From positions 46,893,803 through 46,957,802 of the forward strand of contig CM048591.1 in the NCBI GenBank assembly GCA_026413225.1: a stretch of 64,000 nt of DNA, written 5' to 3'. The notes below the pieces were generated by a model. It was not told the origin of the DNA. It was given only the letters and a program-made list of their open reading frames with translations, and searched no databases. Made by a program: the position numbers and the translations under genes. This stretch comes from Otis tarda. Taxonomy: Eukaryota; Chordata; Aves; Otidiformes; Otididae. This document shows positions 24,016 to 33,728 of this stretch, piece after piece. Numbering within the stretch: the first letter of the stretch is position 1; every line of letters starts with the position of its first letter.

Positions 24016-24990
24016 TGTGGGGGAAACATAGTCACAAGGGATGAGGAGAAGGCTAAGGTATTTAAAAAAAAATGCATTTTTTTGCCTCAGGCTGTAATGG
24101 TAAGACCAGTTGTTCCTCAGGTACCCAGGCCCCTGAGCTGGAAGACAGGTGTGAGGAGCAGAATAAAGACCCCGTAATCCAAGGGGGAATGGTTAGCAAC
24201 CTGCTACAGCACTTAGACACAGACAGAAGTCTATGGGGACAGATGAGATCCCCTCAAGGGTACTGAGGAAGCCAGTAGAAGTGTTCACCAAGCCACTTGT
24301 AATCATTTACCAGCCATGCTGGCTAACCAAGGAGGTTCCAGTTGTCTGGACGTTAGAAGAGAACGTTCCTGGGAGATCGTATAGCAGTCTTCCAGTACCT
24401 AAAAGGGGCTTATAAGAAAGATGGAGGGAATCTCTTTTATAAAAGGCAAGTCCTTCTTGACTAACTTGATCTCCTTCTATGACAAAGCGACCTGCCTAGT
24501 GAATGAGGAAAAAGCTGTGGATATTTTCTACCTAGACTTTAGTAAAGCCTTTGATATTATTTCCCACAGCACCTTCCTGGTGAAACTGGCTGCTCATGGC
24601 TTGGATGGGTGTATTTTTCACTGGGTAAAAAAAAAACTGACTGGGTGGCTGGTCCCAAAAAGATACGGTGACCATATCCAACCATAAATCCAATTGATGG
24701 CCAGCCACAGATGGTGTTCCCCAGGGCTCAGTACGGGGGCCAGTCCTGTTTAATGTCTTTATCAACCATCTAGATGAGGGGATCAAGTGCACCATCAGTA
24801 AGTTTGCAGACAACACCAAATTGGGCAGGAATGTTGATCTGCTTAAGGGCAGGAAAGCTCTGCAGAGGCATCTGAGCAGGCTGGATCAAGAGACTGAGGC
24901 CAATTGCATGAGGTTCAACAAGACCAAGTGTCAGGTCCTGCACTTGGGTCACAACAACCCTATGCAATGTTACAGGCTTGGGGAGGATGG

Positions 24991-25160
24991 TAGATGGGTG
25001 GTAGATGTCCCATTCCTGGAGACATTCAAGGGCAGGTTGGACAGGGCTCTGAGCAACCTGATCTGGTTGGACATGTCCCTGCTTCTTGCAGGGGGGTTGG
25101 ACTAGATGACCTTTAAAGGTCCCTTCTAACCCAAACGATTCTATGATTCTATGACTTTAT
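24991..25160 (+). mobile_element. Young CR1 3' end nested in the old CR1
   Basis: A 170-bp 5'-truncated CR1 covering the last ORF2 codons, the 3'UTR hairpin and octamers ATTCTATGATTCTATGACTTTATG. It is flanked by GAGGATGG (24983-24990) and GAGGGTGG (25161-25168), a likely 8-bp target duplication with one difference. The host ORF2 reading resumes immediately after it. Confidence 0.9.
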
Positions 25161-25768
25161 GAGGGTGGCTGAAAAGCCGCCCAACAGAAAAGGACCTGAG
25201 GGTTTTTGTTGATACCTGGCTGAACATGGACCAGCAGTGTGCCTAGATGGCCAACAAGGCCAATAGCATTCTGGCTTGTATCAGAAATAGTGTGACCAGA
25301 AGGAGCAGGGAAGTGATGGTCCCTGTGTTTGGCACCGGTGAGGCCACACTTTGTATGCTGTGTTCAGTTTTGGGCCCCTCACTACAAGAAAGACATTAAG
25401 GTGCCAGAGCACGTCCAATGCAGAACAATTAAGCTGGTGCAGAGTCTAGAGCACAAGTCCTGTGAGGAGTGGCTAAGGGAACTGGGGTTGTGTAGTTTTG
25501 AAAAAAGAGGCTCAGGGGAGACCTTATCTCTCTCGAGGTGGGTGTTGATCTCTTCTCCCAAGTAACAAGTGATAGAACGAAAGGAAATGGCCTCAAGTTG
25601 TGCCAGGAGAGGTTTAGACTGGATGTTAGGAAGTATTTCTTCATTGAAAGAGTTATCAGGCATTGGAACAGGCTGCCCAGGGAAGTGGCTGAATCACCAT
25701 CCCTGGAGATATTTGTAAGATGTGTAGATGTGCCACTTAGGGACACAGTTTAGTGGTGGACTTGGCAG

Positions 25769-26424
25769 TGTCCTGGTTTTGGCTGAGATGGAGTTAATTT
25801 TCCTCTTAGTAGGTGGCTTGTTTTGGATTTCATATGTGAAGAGTGTTGATAAATACACTGGTGTTAGGAGTTGTTTCTAAAGAGACCAAGGTCACTGTCT
25901 GGCTTCCCAGGTTTTGCTGATGTGCAGGTACAGGAAGCTGAGAAGGACCAGAGAACAAGCCAGAACAGTTGACCCAAGCTGGCCAAAGAGAATATTCCAC
26001 ACCATAAACATCACACTCAGTACTCAAGTTGGGGTGGGACGGTGAGCTGGTTTTCTTTTCTCTCCCTGTTCGGAATCTCTCTGGGATCATTTACAAGGGT
26101 TTTTTTTTGTTCTGTGATGGTTGCTTGGGACAGGCTGTGTTGGTCATCAGGTCATTGAGTGGTGAGAAACTGTACATCAATCAGTGGGGGTTTTTTTAAT
26201 TGTTATTATTCTTATTCCTATTGTTTTTCTGTTATTATTATTATTATTATTATTGTAATTATATATATATTATTATCTTTTCCTTTGCTATCCTAGTAAA
26301 CTGTCTTTATCTCAACCCACAAGTTTTCTTTTCCTCCCTATTCTCTTCCCCACTCCCTGGGGAGGGGGAGGGTGATAGAGCAACTCTGTGGTACTTGGTT
26401 GCTGACTGTAGTTAAACCACGACA
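25769..26424 (+). mobile_element. Solo LTR of a third endogenous-retrovirus family
   Basis: This 656-bp block begins TGTCCTGGTTTTGGCTGAGA and ends GTTAAACCACGACA. It has the layout of a common avian ERV LTR: a U3 with CATCACACTCAGTACTCAAG, a TTA-rich simple repeat, a CTGTCTTTATCTCAACCCAC segment and a G-rich GGGGAGGGGGAGGG near the end. It lies within the 3' end of the old CR1, whose sequence continues on both sides (TTGGCAG before, CAGAGG after). Only CAG is clearly shared at the junctions, so a target duplication is not proven. No internal region is attached. The exact family is not assigned. Confidence 0.82.
26232..26270. repeat. (TTA)n and (AT)n simple repeats inside the LTR
   Basis: About eight TTA units are followed by a short AT run. 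Such repeats occupy this position in related avian LTRs. Confidence 0.85.
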
Positions 26425-26490
26425 CAGAGGTAGTTTAATGGTTGGACTCAAAAATCTTAAAGGTCTTTTCCAAACTTAATGGTTCTATGA

Positions 26491-27533
26491 AGTGGGTGAT
26501 AGGAGTGGAATTGAAAAAATATGTTCAATGATCATGTGTTGTTGCAGCACTGTCTCTTAACTTAGGTTTTTCTCTGCACCTTCAATATAGTCCAAAAGCT
26601 TTTATTAACTCTTAGAGTTACAGACAATTTATTTTCCACTTATTTGTTATTGTCAGAATCCACACAGAAACCTAATTTTAAACTTTTTAAAATATCAGCT
26701 ATGGATATTTAATATGCATGTAAAATTTTCTGAATTTGTCTTTGACTTTACCAAAAAATACCCAGCCTTAAGTATAACACTGGTTACTTGAAATAGTCGA
26801 GAAAATTACTACTATTTAAAGGGTCAAAAAAGGACACTTTCTCTAACGTCTGCAGGGAAAATGATATGAATTTAGCTGTCTGAGAGACAATAGTCTTATG
26901 AAGAAATTTAAGGGGATCTTCAAGATTGCAATGTGAAGGTTACAGGAGACTGCTAAAGCCATCTGACCTTTACAGAACTTTTACATTTCAGCTGTCTGTA
27001 CCAGCTCTCTAACAACTTCATTATTTATAGCACCTTTCACAAAAAAAAAAAAAAAAAAATTCTCCAAGTGCTTTGTATAAAAAAAAAAACACATTAAAAG
27101 AAAAACAGATCAATACAAAGATTAAGGGAAAAAGATCTAGTTTTCAAAAAAAAAAAGGAAAAGAGTATTTAAAGATTTTTAATGCTCTTTCAGATGAGGT
27201 GCTATTCAGGACATGCATCACAGACAGTAAGGGCTGAAAGTGTTTCAGTCAGGACCTGGCATTAAGCAACTCTTAACCTTATCGTGAAAGTTGTTAGCTT
27301 CCATCGATTTCACTTAAGAGTTGAAGGCTGTCCACCTACATAGAATAGAGCCCTAATCTCTATGGCAAAATGTTTATTTAGTAATTTCAGAGAAATTTCA
27401 GATCCTGAAAAGAAATGAATGGTACCTTCTAGTTTTTATTTATGACGTAGAAATGGAGCAATGCATTGAAATCCACCACTGAGACAAATGGCAGCCCAAA
27501 CGCTGTTTCAAACTCAAGCTAAAGAAAGGAAAT
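26491..27533. other. AT-rich non-coding stretch with A tracts
   Basis: No gene seen. Three A-rich runs occur near 27040-27060, 27080-27090 and 27146-27158. Confidence 0.5.
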
Positions 27534-27670
27534 GCCTGGAGAAGAGGAGGCTCCAGGGAGACCTTATAGCAGTCTTCCAGTACCTAAAGGGGGCTTATAG
27601 GAAAGATGGGGAAAAATTCTTCAGCAGGGCCTGTTGTGAAAGGACAAGGGGTGCTGGTTTTAAAATAGAC
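27534..27670 (+). mobile_element. Short internal CR1 fragment, truncated at both ends
   Basis: Translation gives [24 protein letters not shown] and FFSRACCERTRG-like residues, matching the ORF2 C-terminal domain. It stops before the 3'UTR and lacks a tail, so it is a broken piece and not a complete insertion end. Confidence 0.88.
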
Positions 27671-27980
27671 TGAATCATCTGAGGACTTCTTAATGTAGAC
27701 TTATTCTTATTACACAATATAACAAAATTTAAACTGAGAGTTTTTAATGTCTGCTAAAGTAATATGGAGATATGTTAAGATCCCAGGACATACTGACTTT
27801 TTGTCTTCAATTACTATGGACCCTGGGGTTTCGCCCAAGTTTAAAGTTAAATTGTCTGTTTGCTCCTCCTTTCCTTCACCATATTTCTAAAATTCAGTTT
27901 AAAAAAAAATACAAATACGTTTCAAAGCTGTCATGTACATAGCATTCATATGCTGGTTTCATCCAAAAGTCCATGAAGCA
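27671..27980. other. Non-coding spacer
   Basis: AT-rich sequence between a CR1 fragment and the LTR element. Nothing recognised. Confidence 0.45.
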
Positions 27981-28442
27981 TGTTCTGGTTTTGTTTAGTG
28001 AGGGGGGACTGTGGCCCTTGGGATGGACCCCATAAAGGAGCAGGGAAGGGATGCAAGGAGTTCTTCCCCTGACCATGAAGCAGCGGCATGAAACAACGTG
28101 TGATGAACTGACCCCAATCCCCATTCCCTCTTCCCCCCTGTGCCGCTCAGGGAGGTGGGGGGGAAGGTAGTAGAGATAATGTTAAGCTTGGGAAGAGGGA
28201 GGAGTGGAGGGAGGTTATCTTGTTCTCTGTCTCATTCTCCTGCTAGTTTTAGTAATAAATGAATAGTTTTCCCCAAGTCAAGTCTGTTTTGCCCGTGATG
28301 GTAACTTTAAGGATTTCTCCCTGTCCTTATCTCAAACCTCGAGCCGTTTTACCTTATATCATCTCCCCCTATTCTCTCAGAGGGTGGGGGGAGTGAGAGA
28401 GAGACTGCGCAGTCTGGTCCCGATCGGGGCTGAACTACGACA
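27981..28442 (+). repeat. 5' LTR, internally deleted
   Basis: The first 29 bases (TGTTCTGG...GGGGGGAC) match the 3' LTR start. The sequence then jumps to TGTGGCCC, which lies about 680 bp further along in the 3' LTR. The promoter block and GC-rich repeats are absent. The AATAAA signal (28254-28259) and the U5 end ACTACGACA remain. Confidence 0.88.
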
Positions 28443-28449
28443 GTTATTT

Positions 28450-28467
28450 TGGCACCCAATGTGGGGC
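28450..28467 (+). promoter_or_regulatory. Primer-binding site, tRNA-Lys type
   Basis: TGGCACCCAATGTGGGGC starts 8 bases after the 5' LTR. It differs at two positions from the tRNA-Lys(1,2) primer-binding sequence familiar from class II retroviruses, and both differences are CpG-type transitions. This supports the orientation and class of the element. Confidence 0.75.
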
Positions 28468-28510
28468 TCGAGGAATTTGAGATAAGGATTGAGTTTAATT
28501 GGGAGCAGTA

Positions 28511-28591
28511 ATGGGCAAAACAGGGACTGAACTCGATAAAAGAGCAAAATTATTATGGGGAATTTATGTTCTGATTGTGGTGAAGGGATAA
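28511..28591 (+). pseudogene. Possible remnant of a gag 5' end
   Basis: A 26-codon frame opens ATGGGC (Met-Gly, the N-terminal pair used for myristoylation in many Gag proteins) about 45 bases after the primer-binding site, and closes at TAA. Position and start fit the beginning of gag, but the piece is far too short to identify and could be chance. It encodes no functional domain. Confidence 0.3.
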
Positions 28592-28730
28592 GTGGTAAAT
28601 TGTTTGTTATTTGTCTACCCACTGTTGGTGTTGTGAGGATATCATTTTGATTTTGGTGCGGGAAATTCTTCTCTTTTTTTTCTGTTGATGTGTGTGTATT
28701 TTACTTATAATACTTAAATATGTAATTCAC

Positions 28731-28747
28731 AGAGGAGAGGGGTGGGA
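28731..28747 (+). promoter_or_regulatory. Polypurine tract
   Basis: A 17-base run of purines with a single T (AGAGGAGAGGGGTGGGA) directly precedes the TG of the 3' LTR. This is the expected site for plus-strand priming. Confidence 0.8.
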
Positions 28748-29889
28748 TGTTCTGGTTTTGTTTAGTGAGGGGGGCGCCTAAGGTGGTAGCTTCTGTAGGA
28801 AACTGCTAGAAGTCGCTCCCCTTTGTTTAGCGGACTTGGCCGGGCCTAGGGCGGACCCGCTGCTGGCCAAGGCCGAGCCAATTGGCAGCAGAATGTCCCG
28901 TGATAACACCTCTGTAATAACGTATTTAAGAAGGGGAAAACAGGAAAAAAAAAAGGGGGGAGAAGATGTGAAGCAGCTGAGCAGGGGCAGAGAGGGGGAG
29001 GCGCAAGCCTTGTGGGCCTTGCAGGCCTCACCCTCTGGCCTCTCACTGGGCAGCCATCTGGGCCTGACTCGGCCTGGCCTGGCTGCAAGAAGTGGAGAGG
29101 AGATGAGAAGTGAATAAGATGTAAAAAGGATCCTGAGAGGCGTCTGTCAGCCTGTTGTGAGGAACAGCTGCAGACACCAAGGTCAGTGTAGAAAGAGGGG
29201 GAGGAGTAATGTGGCTCCTGGCCAAGATTCCCCTGCAGCCTGTGGTGATAACCATGGTGGAGCAGGCTGTCCCCCTGCAGTCCAGGGAGGTCCACGGAGG
29301 GGCAGAGATTCACCTGCAGCCCGTGGAGGACCCCACGCCAGAGCAGGTGACAGCCTGAAGGAAGCTGTGGCCCGTGGACGGCCTGCACTGGGGCAGCTGT
29401 TCTGTGGGGACTGCAGCCCATGGAAGAGATGACCCATGCTGGAGCAGTTTCACGAAGGACTGTGGCCCGTGGGAGGGACCCCATGATGAAGCAGAGGAGG
29501 AATGTGGGGAGTTCTTCCCCTGACGATGAAGCAGCAGCATGAAACATCGCGTGATGAACTGATCACGACTTCCATTCCCTTTTCCCCCGTGTGCCGCTCG
29601 GGGTGGGGGGGAAGTAGTAGAGATAATGTTAAGCTTGGGAAGAGGGAGGAGTGGAGGGAGGTTATCTTGTTCTCTGTCTCATTCTCCTGCTAGTTTTAGT
29701 AATAAATTAATAGTTTTCCCCAAGTCGAGTCTGTTTTGCCCGTGATGGTAACTTTAAGGATTTCTCCCTGTCTTTATCTCAAACCTCGAGCCGTTTTTCC
29801 TTATATCATCTCCCCCAATTCTCTCAGAGGGTGGGGGGAGCGAGGAAGAGACTGCATAGTCTGGTCCCGATTGGGGCTGAACTACGACA
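28748..29889 (+). repeat. 3' LTR, full length
   Basis: A 1,142-bp block begins TGTTCTGG and ends ACTACGACA. It contains a TATA-like TATTTAA at 28923-28929, GC-rich degenerate repeats at about 29225-29480 and AATAAA at 29701-29706. It is the most complete member of the family also found at 9204-10193 and 15936-16738. A long antisense open frame (28846-29547) runs through it; see findings. Confidence 0.9.
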
Positions 29890-31241
29890 AGCAACAATGA
29901 CTTTAGTTCTGTAATCAGTATTTATTAATCGTAAATAGAGTTACAAAATACAACTGGAACAACAACGTATTTCCTACAGACTCATTTCTCCATGTAACAA
30001 ACTTTTCCCTAAGCAAGAGACAGAAACTATTTTAAGAATTCATTATAAGAGGAAAAAAAAAAGAGTATCCCAAAATAATGATAACTTAATTAATATTATT
30101 TAACAGCTTTTTCTCCTTTCAAGTATAATATTAAAGGTGTTCATAACTAATAAGAAATCTTATACATTAATAAGGGAATTAAAAGGGTCTTGCATTTTTA
30201 TAGAGTTTATTAAGCAAACCTTGAAGAGCAAGTGTACCTACACTATATTCTTCCCTTATTTAACTAATTACACTTTGAACTGAAGCCTTGCACATATATC
30301 TGCGCAGAACTACACGTTCAACTCCATTACTGATGCAGATTTTATAGTTTCAGCTGAGATGTCCCCAAAGTGGGGTTAGTTTTCCTTTGTGAAATTGTGT
30401 TCAATGTGGTACACATTTTGGTACACGTCTTGACTTCCAGATTTTAATTATTCAGTGAATTGATAGATATTTTGATTGAAGACATTAGAGTCGCTGAGAA
30501 AAATATTCTGACTTATAAAATTTTCACATACTAATTAAAATGTTCAGTAGCTGACTAATTTCTAAAACTAAATACAGGCAGGGGAAAACATAAGATAACA
30601 ATCTATTTTTCTTTCTCTGGAAATAATAGATCTATCTAAGTCTCTGTGAGTTCACTTCAATTAATTATTTTAATAACATGACATTTACTACAATGCTTAT
30701 GAATATTCTAGTGGGAAATACACTTCGGTCAGCAGAAATAACCTTATAACAGTTTAAAAGCTAAGTTAAAAATAAGTTTTGTCATGCAAGAACTCTTGTA
30801 ATTTTTGCAAACATGATGCTGGAGGTCAAAGATAGTCTAGGGAAAGAGTAATTTCGTAAATCAAAGCATACAGAAATAAGCTAAGAGTATGAAATTGCTA
30901 TATTATTCTTTGATGTCAAATCAGTGATTATATACTGGTTTTTGACATCTTTAGGTAGAACTTGATTGAACATGTTTCCTATGAAAATCCTCAAGATCTT
31001 CAGCTTCTCAGAGATTCTAAAATATAAGATAATAAAAGTCTTTTCAAGTGTACTTTATCAGTGGCTACTTTCTCTGTGTCACATATACATACCATACTAT
31101 GGAACTATGAACATACGAATGAACACTGAACACCTGCAATGCAACCAGTAGAATGAAATATACAGACAATAACATCCCTTCTTTCATTATCAATGAGCTG
31201 ACATAAAAAAAAAATTTTTTTTTTAAAACCCCATCTATTGG

Positions 31242-31258
31242 TACCACCTCAGGTGGTA
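31242..31258. repeat. 17-bp odd palindrome TACCACCT-C-AGGTGGTA
   Basis: Perfect 8-bp arms around a single C. The arms contain CACCT and AGGTG boxes, of the kind bound by ZEB/Snail-type zinc-finger repressors. Whether it is bound is unknown. Confidence 0.85.
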
Positions 31259-31896
31259 AATTGTTAGAATGCTTTTTGGAGCTATATGTAGCACAGATCT
31301 TAGTTAGCTAGAGCAATCTTTAGGTGACTGCCAGAGCAGCAGTGGTAACTATGAAGATATGTTAAATATACTGTAAGGCACTTGTAAAATACTATGGATG
31401 AGATTCAACTTACTTTGAAAATCTACCTTCTTATCTGACCTGGTCACTTAAGCCTTCCTTTTCAATAAACAGGCGTTTGATGGGTGTGATCAGTCTTATC
31501 CTAATCAGTACATACAGAATTAGGCTACTTTATTTCAGATATCTGCTTTAGGATGAGATGAACTGCACTCTAGTAATGCATACTTTTCTCCATTGATTAC
31601 AATGAAAATCTCAGATGACCAGATTGGATTTGATGCCTGCATTGTAAGAGTTCAGTGTTAATGAAGAAGAATCTAGCTCACACACTTCTGTGCACTCTTT
31701 TACTAACATATATGCATTTCTTATATTGGCAATTGTGAAACAATTGAACTTCAAAAATTCCAGGATTATTCTGACCACTAATGATGCACTTATTGCTATG
31801 ATGTCCATTATCTATCCATTTTTTTGTTCTTTGATTCATGACAGTAGCTTTACACTGCAGGTGAACTGTAGAATAGGACACAGTCATATACAGATG

Positions 31897-31917
31897 GTCA
31901 TATCACCATGATATGAC
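31897..31917. repeat. Perfect 9-bp hairpin with a 3-nt loop
   Basis: GTCATATCA and TGATATGAC arms surround CCA. Confidence 0.85.
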
Positions 31918-32495
31918 AAGTCAATTTTATACTTTTTTGGCACTGTGGATTTTTTTACATGTATAGATGGTACATGAATTTGTGCAATTTCTGAAAAGAC
32001 AGCTGAAAGCTCCAAGTTTATCCATCCTTCCACTATATACACTAATTCCTTTATAAGTTCTACCACATTGTAAGAATTTCAAAATAAACTCTAGCTTGAG
32101 TTTTCTGATACCCTTCATCTAGAGATTTAATCCATGAAAATGAGCTAGAAAGCTATAAAGAATGGTTCCAAATGGAATTGATGCCATTGCAACCATTGCT
32201 AGCATATTCAGGTTCCTATCCTAGATAAGGAAGTACTGTGAACTTAGTTATCATGTGAACATAGTAGAAATTATCTCTAATCTAATAAAGTACTCCTCTA
32301 AGATGTCTACAGCTTAACTCCAGTTATGAAATCCCTCTACTGTTTCTTGAGTAGAAGTCTGAGCTAAGTCCTGTAGGAAAATTTTTTGGGTTATATCTGT
32401 ATGAGCTCTAGTGAGAAGAGACTTGCAGAGCAAGATAGTTGGTGCTGAGAACCCAGTGTTTATCCCATACATATTCTGGAGGGTTTTATATCAAG

Positions 32496-33728
32496 TTGAA
32501 GTGAGGCCAGAGGAGGGCCATGAAGATGATCAGAGGGTTGGAGCACCTCTCTTACGGGGACAGCCTGAGATATTTGGGGCTGTTCAGGTTAGAGAAGAGA
32601 AGGCTCTGGGAAGGCCTTATAGCAGTCTTCTAGTACCTAAAGGGGGCTCGTAAGAAAGACAGGGAGAAACACTTCAGTAGGGCCTATTGTAATAGAATCA
32701 CAGAGTCATAGAAGAGTTAGGATTGGAAGGGACCTTTAAAGGTCATCTAGTCCAAGCCCCCTGCAAGAAGCAGGGATATCTCCAACTAGATCAGGTTGCT
32801 CAGAGCCCCATCCAGCCTGGCCTTAAATGTTTCCAGGGATGGAGCATCTACCACCTCTCTGGGCAACCTGCTCCAGTGTTTTACCACCTTAGTTGTAAAA
32901 AGATTTTTCCTAATATCTAATCTGAATCTACCTCCCTCTATTTTAAAACCACTACCCCTTGTCTTATCACAACAGGCCCTACTGAAGATTTTTTCACTGT
33001 CTTTCCTTTTGGTTTGTTACCCCTCTTCCAGTCATCAGGAACCTCACCAGACTGCCACAACTTCTCAAACACGATGGCCAGCAGGTTGGCAACTTCCTCC
33101 GCCGGTTCCCTCAGGACCCACGGATGCATCTTTTTGGGTCCCATGGACTTGTGCATCTTCAGGTTCCTTAGATGTTCCTGAATCTGCTCTTCTGCTACAG
33201 TGTGCATTTCTTAATTCTCCCAGTCCTTGCTTTTGCCTTATGAAACTTGGGTCATGTGAATAGAGCCCTTATCAGTGAAGACTGAGTCAAAAAAGTCATT
33301 AAGCACCTCAGCCTTCTCCATGTCCTGGGTAACCAGGTCACCCATTTCCTTCTGGAGAGGTCCTACATTCTCCTTGGGTTTCCTTTTGTCCCCAACGTAC
33401 CTATAGAAGCTTTTCTTGTTGCCTTTGATGTCCAGATTCAATTCCGTCAGGGCTTTAGCCTGCCTTACCTTGGGTAATGGTTTTAAAATAGAAGGAGGTA
33501 GATTCAGACTAGACATCAGGAAAAAAATTTTTACAATGAGGGTGGTGGAACACTGGAATGGGTTGCCCAGAGAAGTGGTAGATGCCTCAACCCTGGAAGC
33601 ATTCAAGGTCGGGTTGGACGGGGGTCTGAGCAACCTGATCTAGTTGGAGATGCTTCTGCTTCTTGCTGGGGGCTTGGACTAGGTGAACTTTAAAGGTCCC
33701 TTCCGACCCAAACTGTTCTATGATTCTA
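32496..33728 (+). mobile_element. CR1 LINE 3' end, split by an antisense CR1
   Basis: The left part (about 32496-32693) encodes an RPEEGHEDDQR-frame equivalent of the [14 protein letters not shown] to FSRACC region. The right part (33471-33728) resumes at [21 protein letters not shown] and runs to the ORF2 terminus (SNLI and stop), 3'UTR and TTCTATGATTCTA tail. About 7 bp of the expected host sequence is missing at the join. The two halves together make one 5'-truncated CR1 of usual form. Confidence 0.85.
32694..33470 (-). mobile_element. Antisense CR1 nested in the sense CR1, internally deleted
   Basis: On the minus strand its 3'UTR and octamer tail lie at 32694-32760 and the ORF2 C-terminal segment continues to about 33005. 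There it joins abruptly to the pre-motif-A RT segment ([12 protein letters not shown], then KSMGP-like) and the linker [18 protein letters not shown] up to 33470. Roughly 1 kb of ORF2, with all catalytic RT motifs, is missing at about 33006. No target duplication is visible. Confidence 0.85.

Larger units (their letters stand above)
24016..26490 (+). mobile_element. Old CR1 LINE of a different subfamily, with three foreign insertions
   Basis: The host element reads VTRDEEKAKVF-like, then GTDEIPSRVLRKP-like, then an RT with motif A YLDFSKAFD (about 24522-24548), a motif-B region and FADN in place of FADD (about 24803). It then continues to the C-terminal domain and a 3'UTR ending TTCTATGA at 26490. 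Its C-terminus (ATCACCATCCCTGGAGATATTTGTAAG-type end) differs from the younger copies, marking another CR1 subfamily. It is interrupted by a misplaced CR1 patch at about 24349-24437, a younger CR1 at 24991-25160 and an LTR at 25769-26424. Host sequence resumes cleanly after each of the last two. Confidence 0.88.
27981..29889 (+). mobile_element. Compact non-autonomous LTR element (LTR, 305-bp interior, LTR)
   Basis: Two direct LTRs of one family flank a 305-bp interior that keeps a primer-binding site next to the 5' LTR and a polypurine tract next to the 3' LTR. It has no room for gag, pol or env. The flanks share AGCA (27977-27980 and 29890-29893). The 5' LTR has lost about 680 bp of U3 and adjacent sequence, while the 3' LTR is full length. 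The primer-binding site and element style fit a class II (ERVK-like) retrovirus. The element is either a deletion derivative or a small non-autonomous family that relied on proteins of a relative. Confidence 0.85.
29890..32495. other. AT-rich non-coding stretch with palindromes
   Basis: No gene or mobile element recognised. It contains an A10T10 palindrome at 31205-31224, a 17-bp palindrome at 31242-31258 and a 9-bp hairpin at 31897-31917. Confidence 0.5.
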
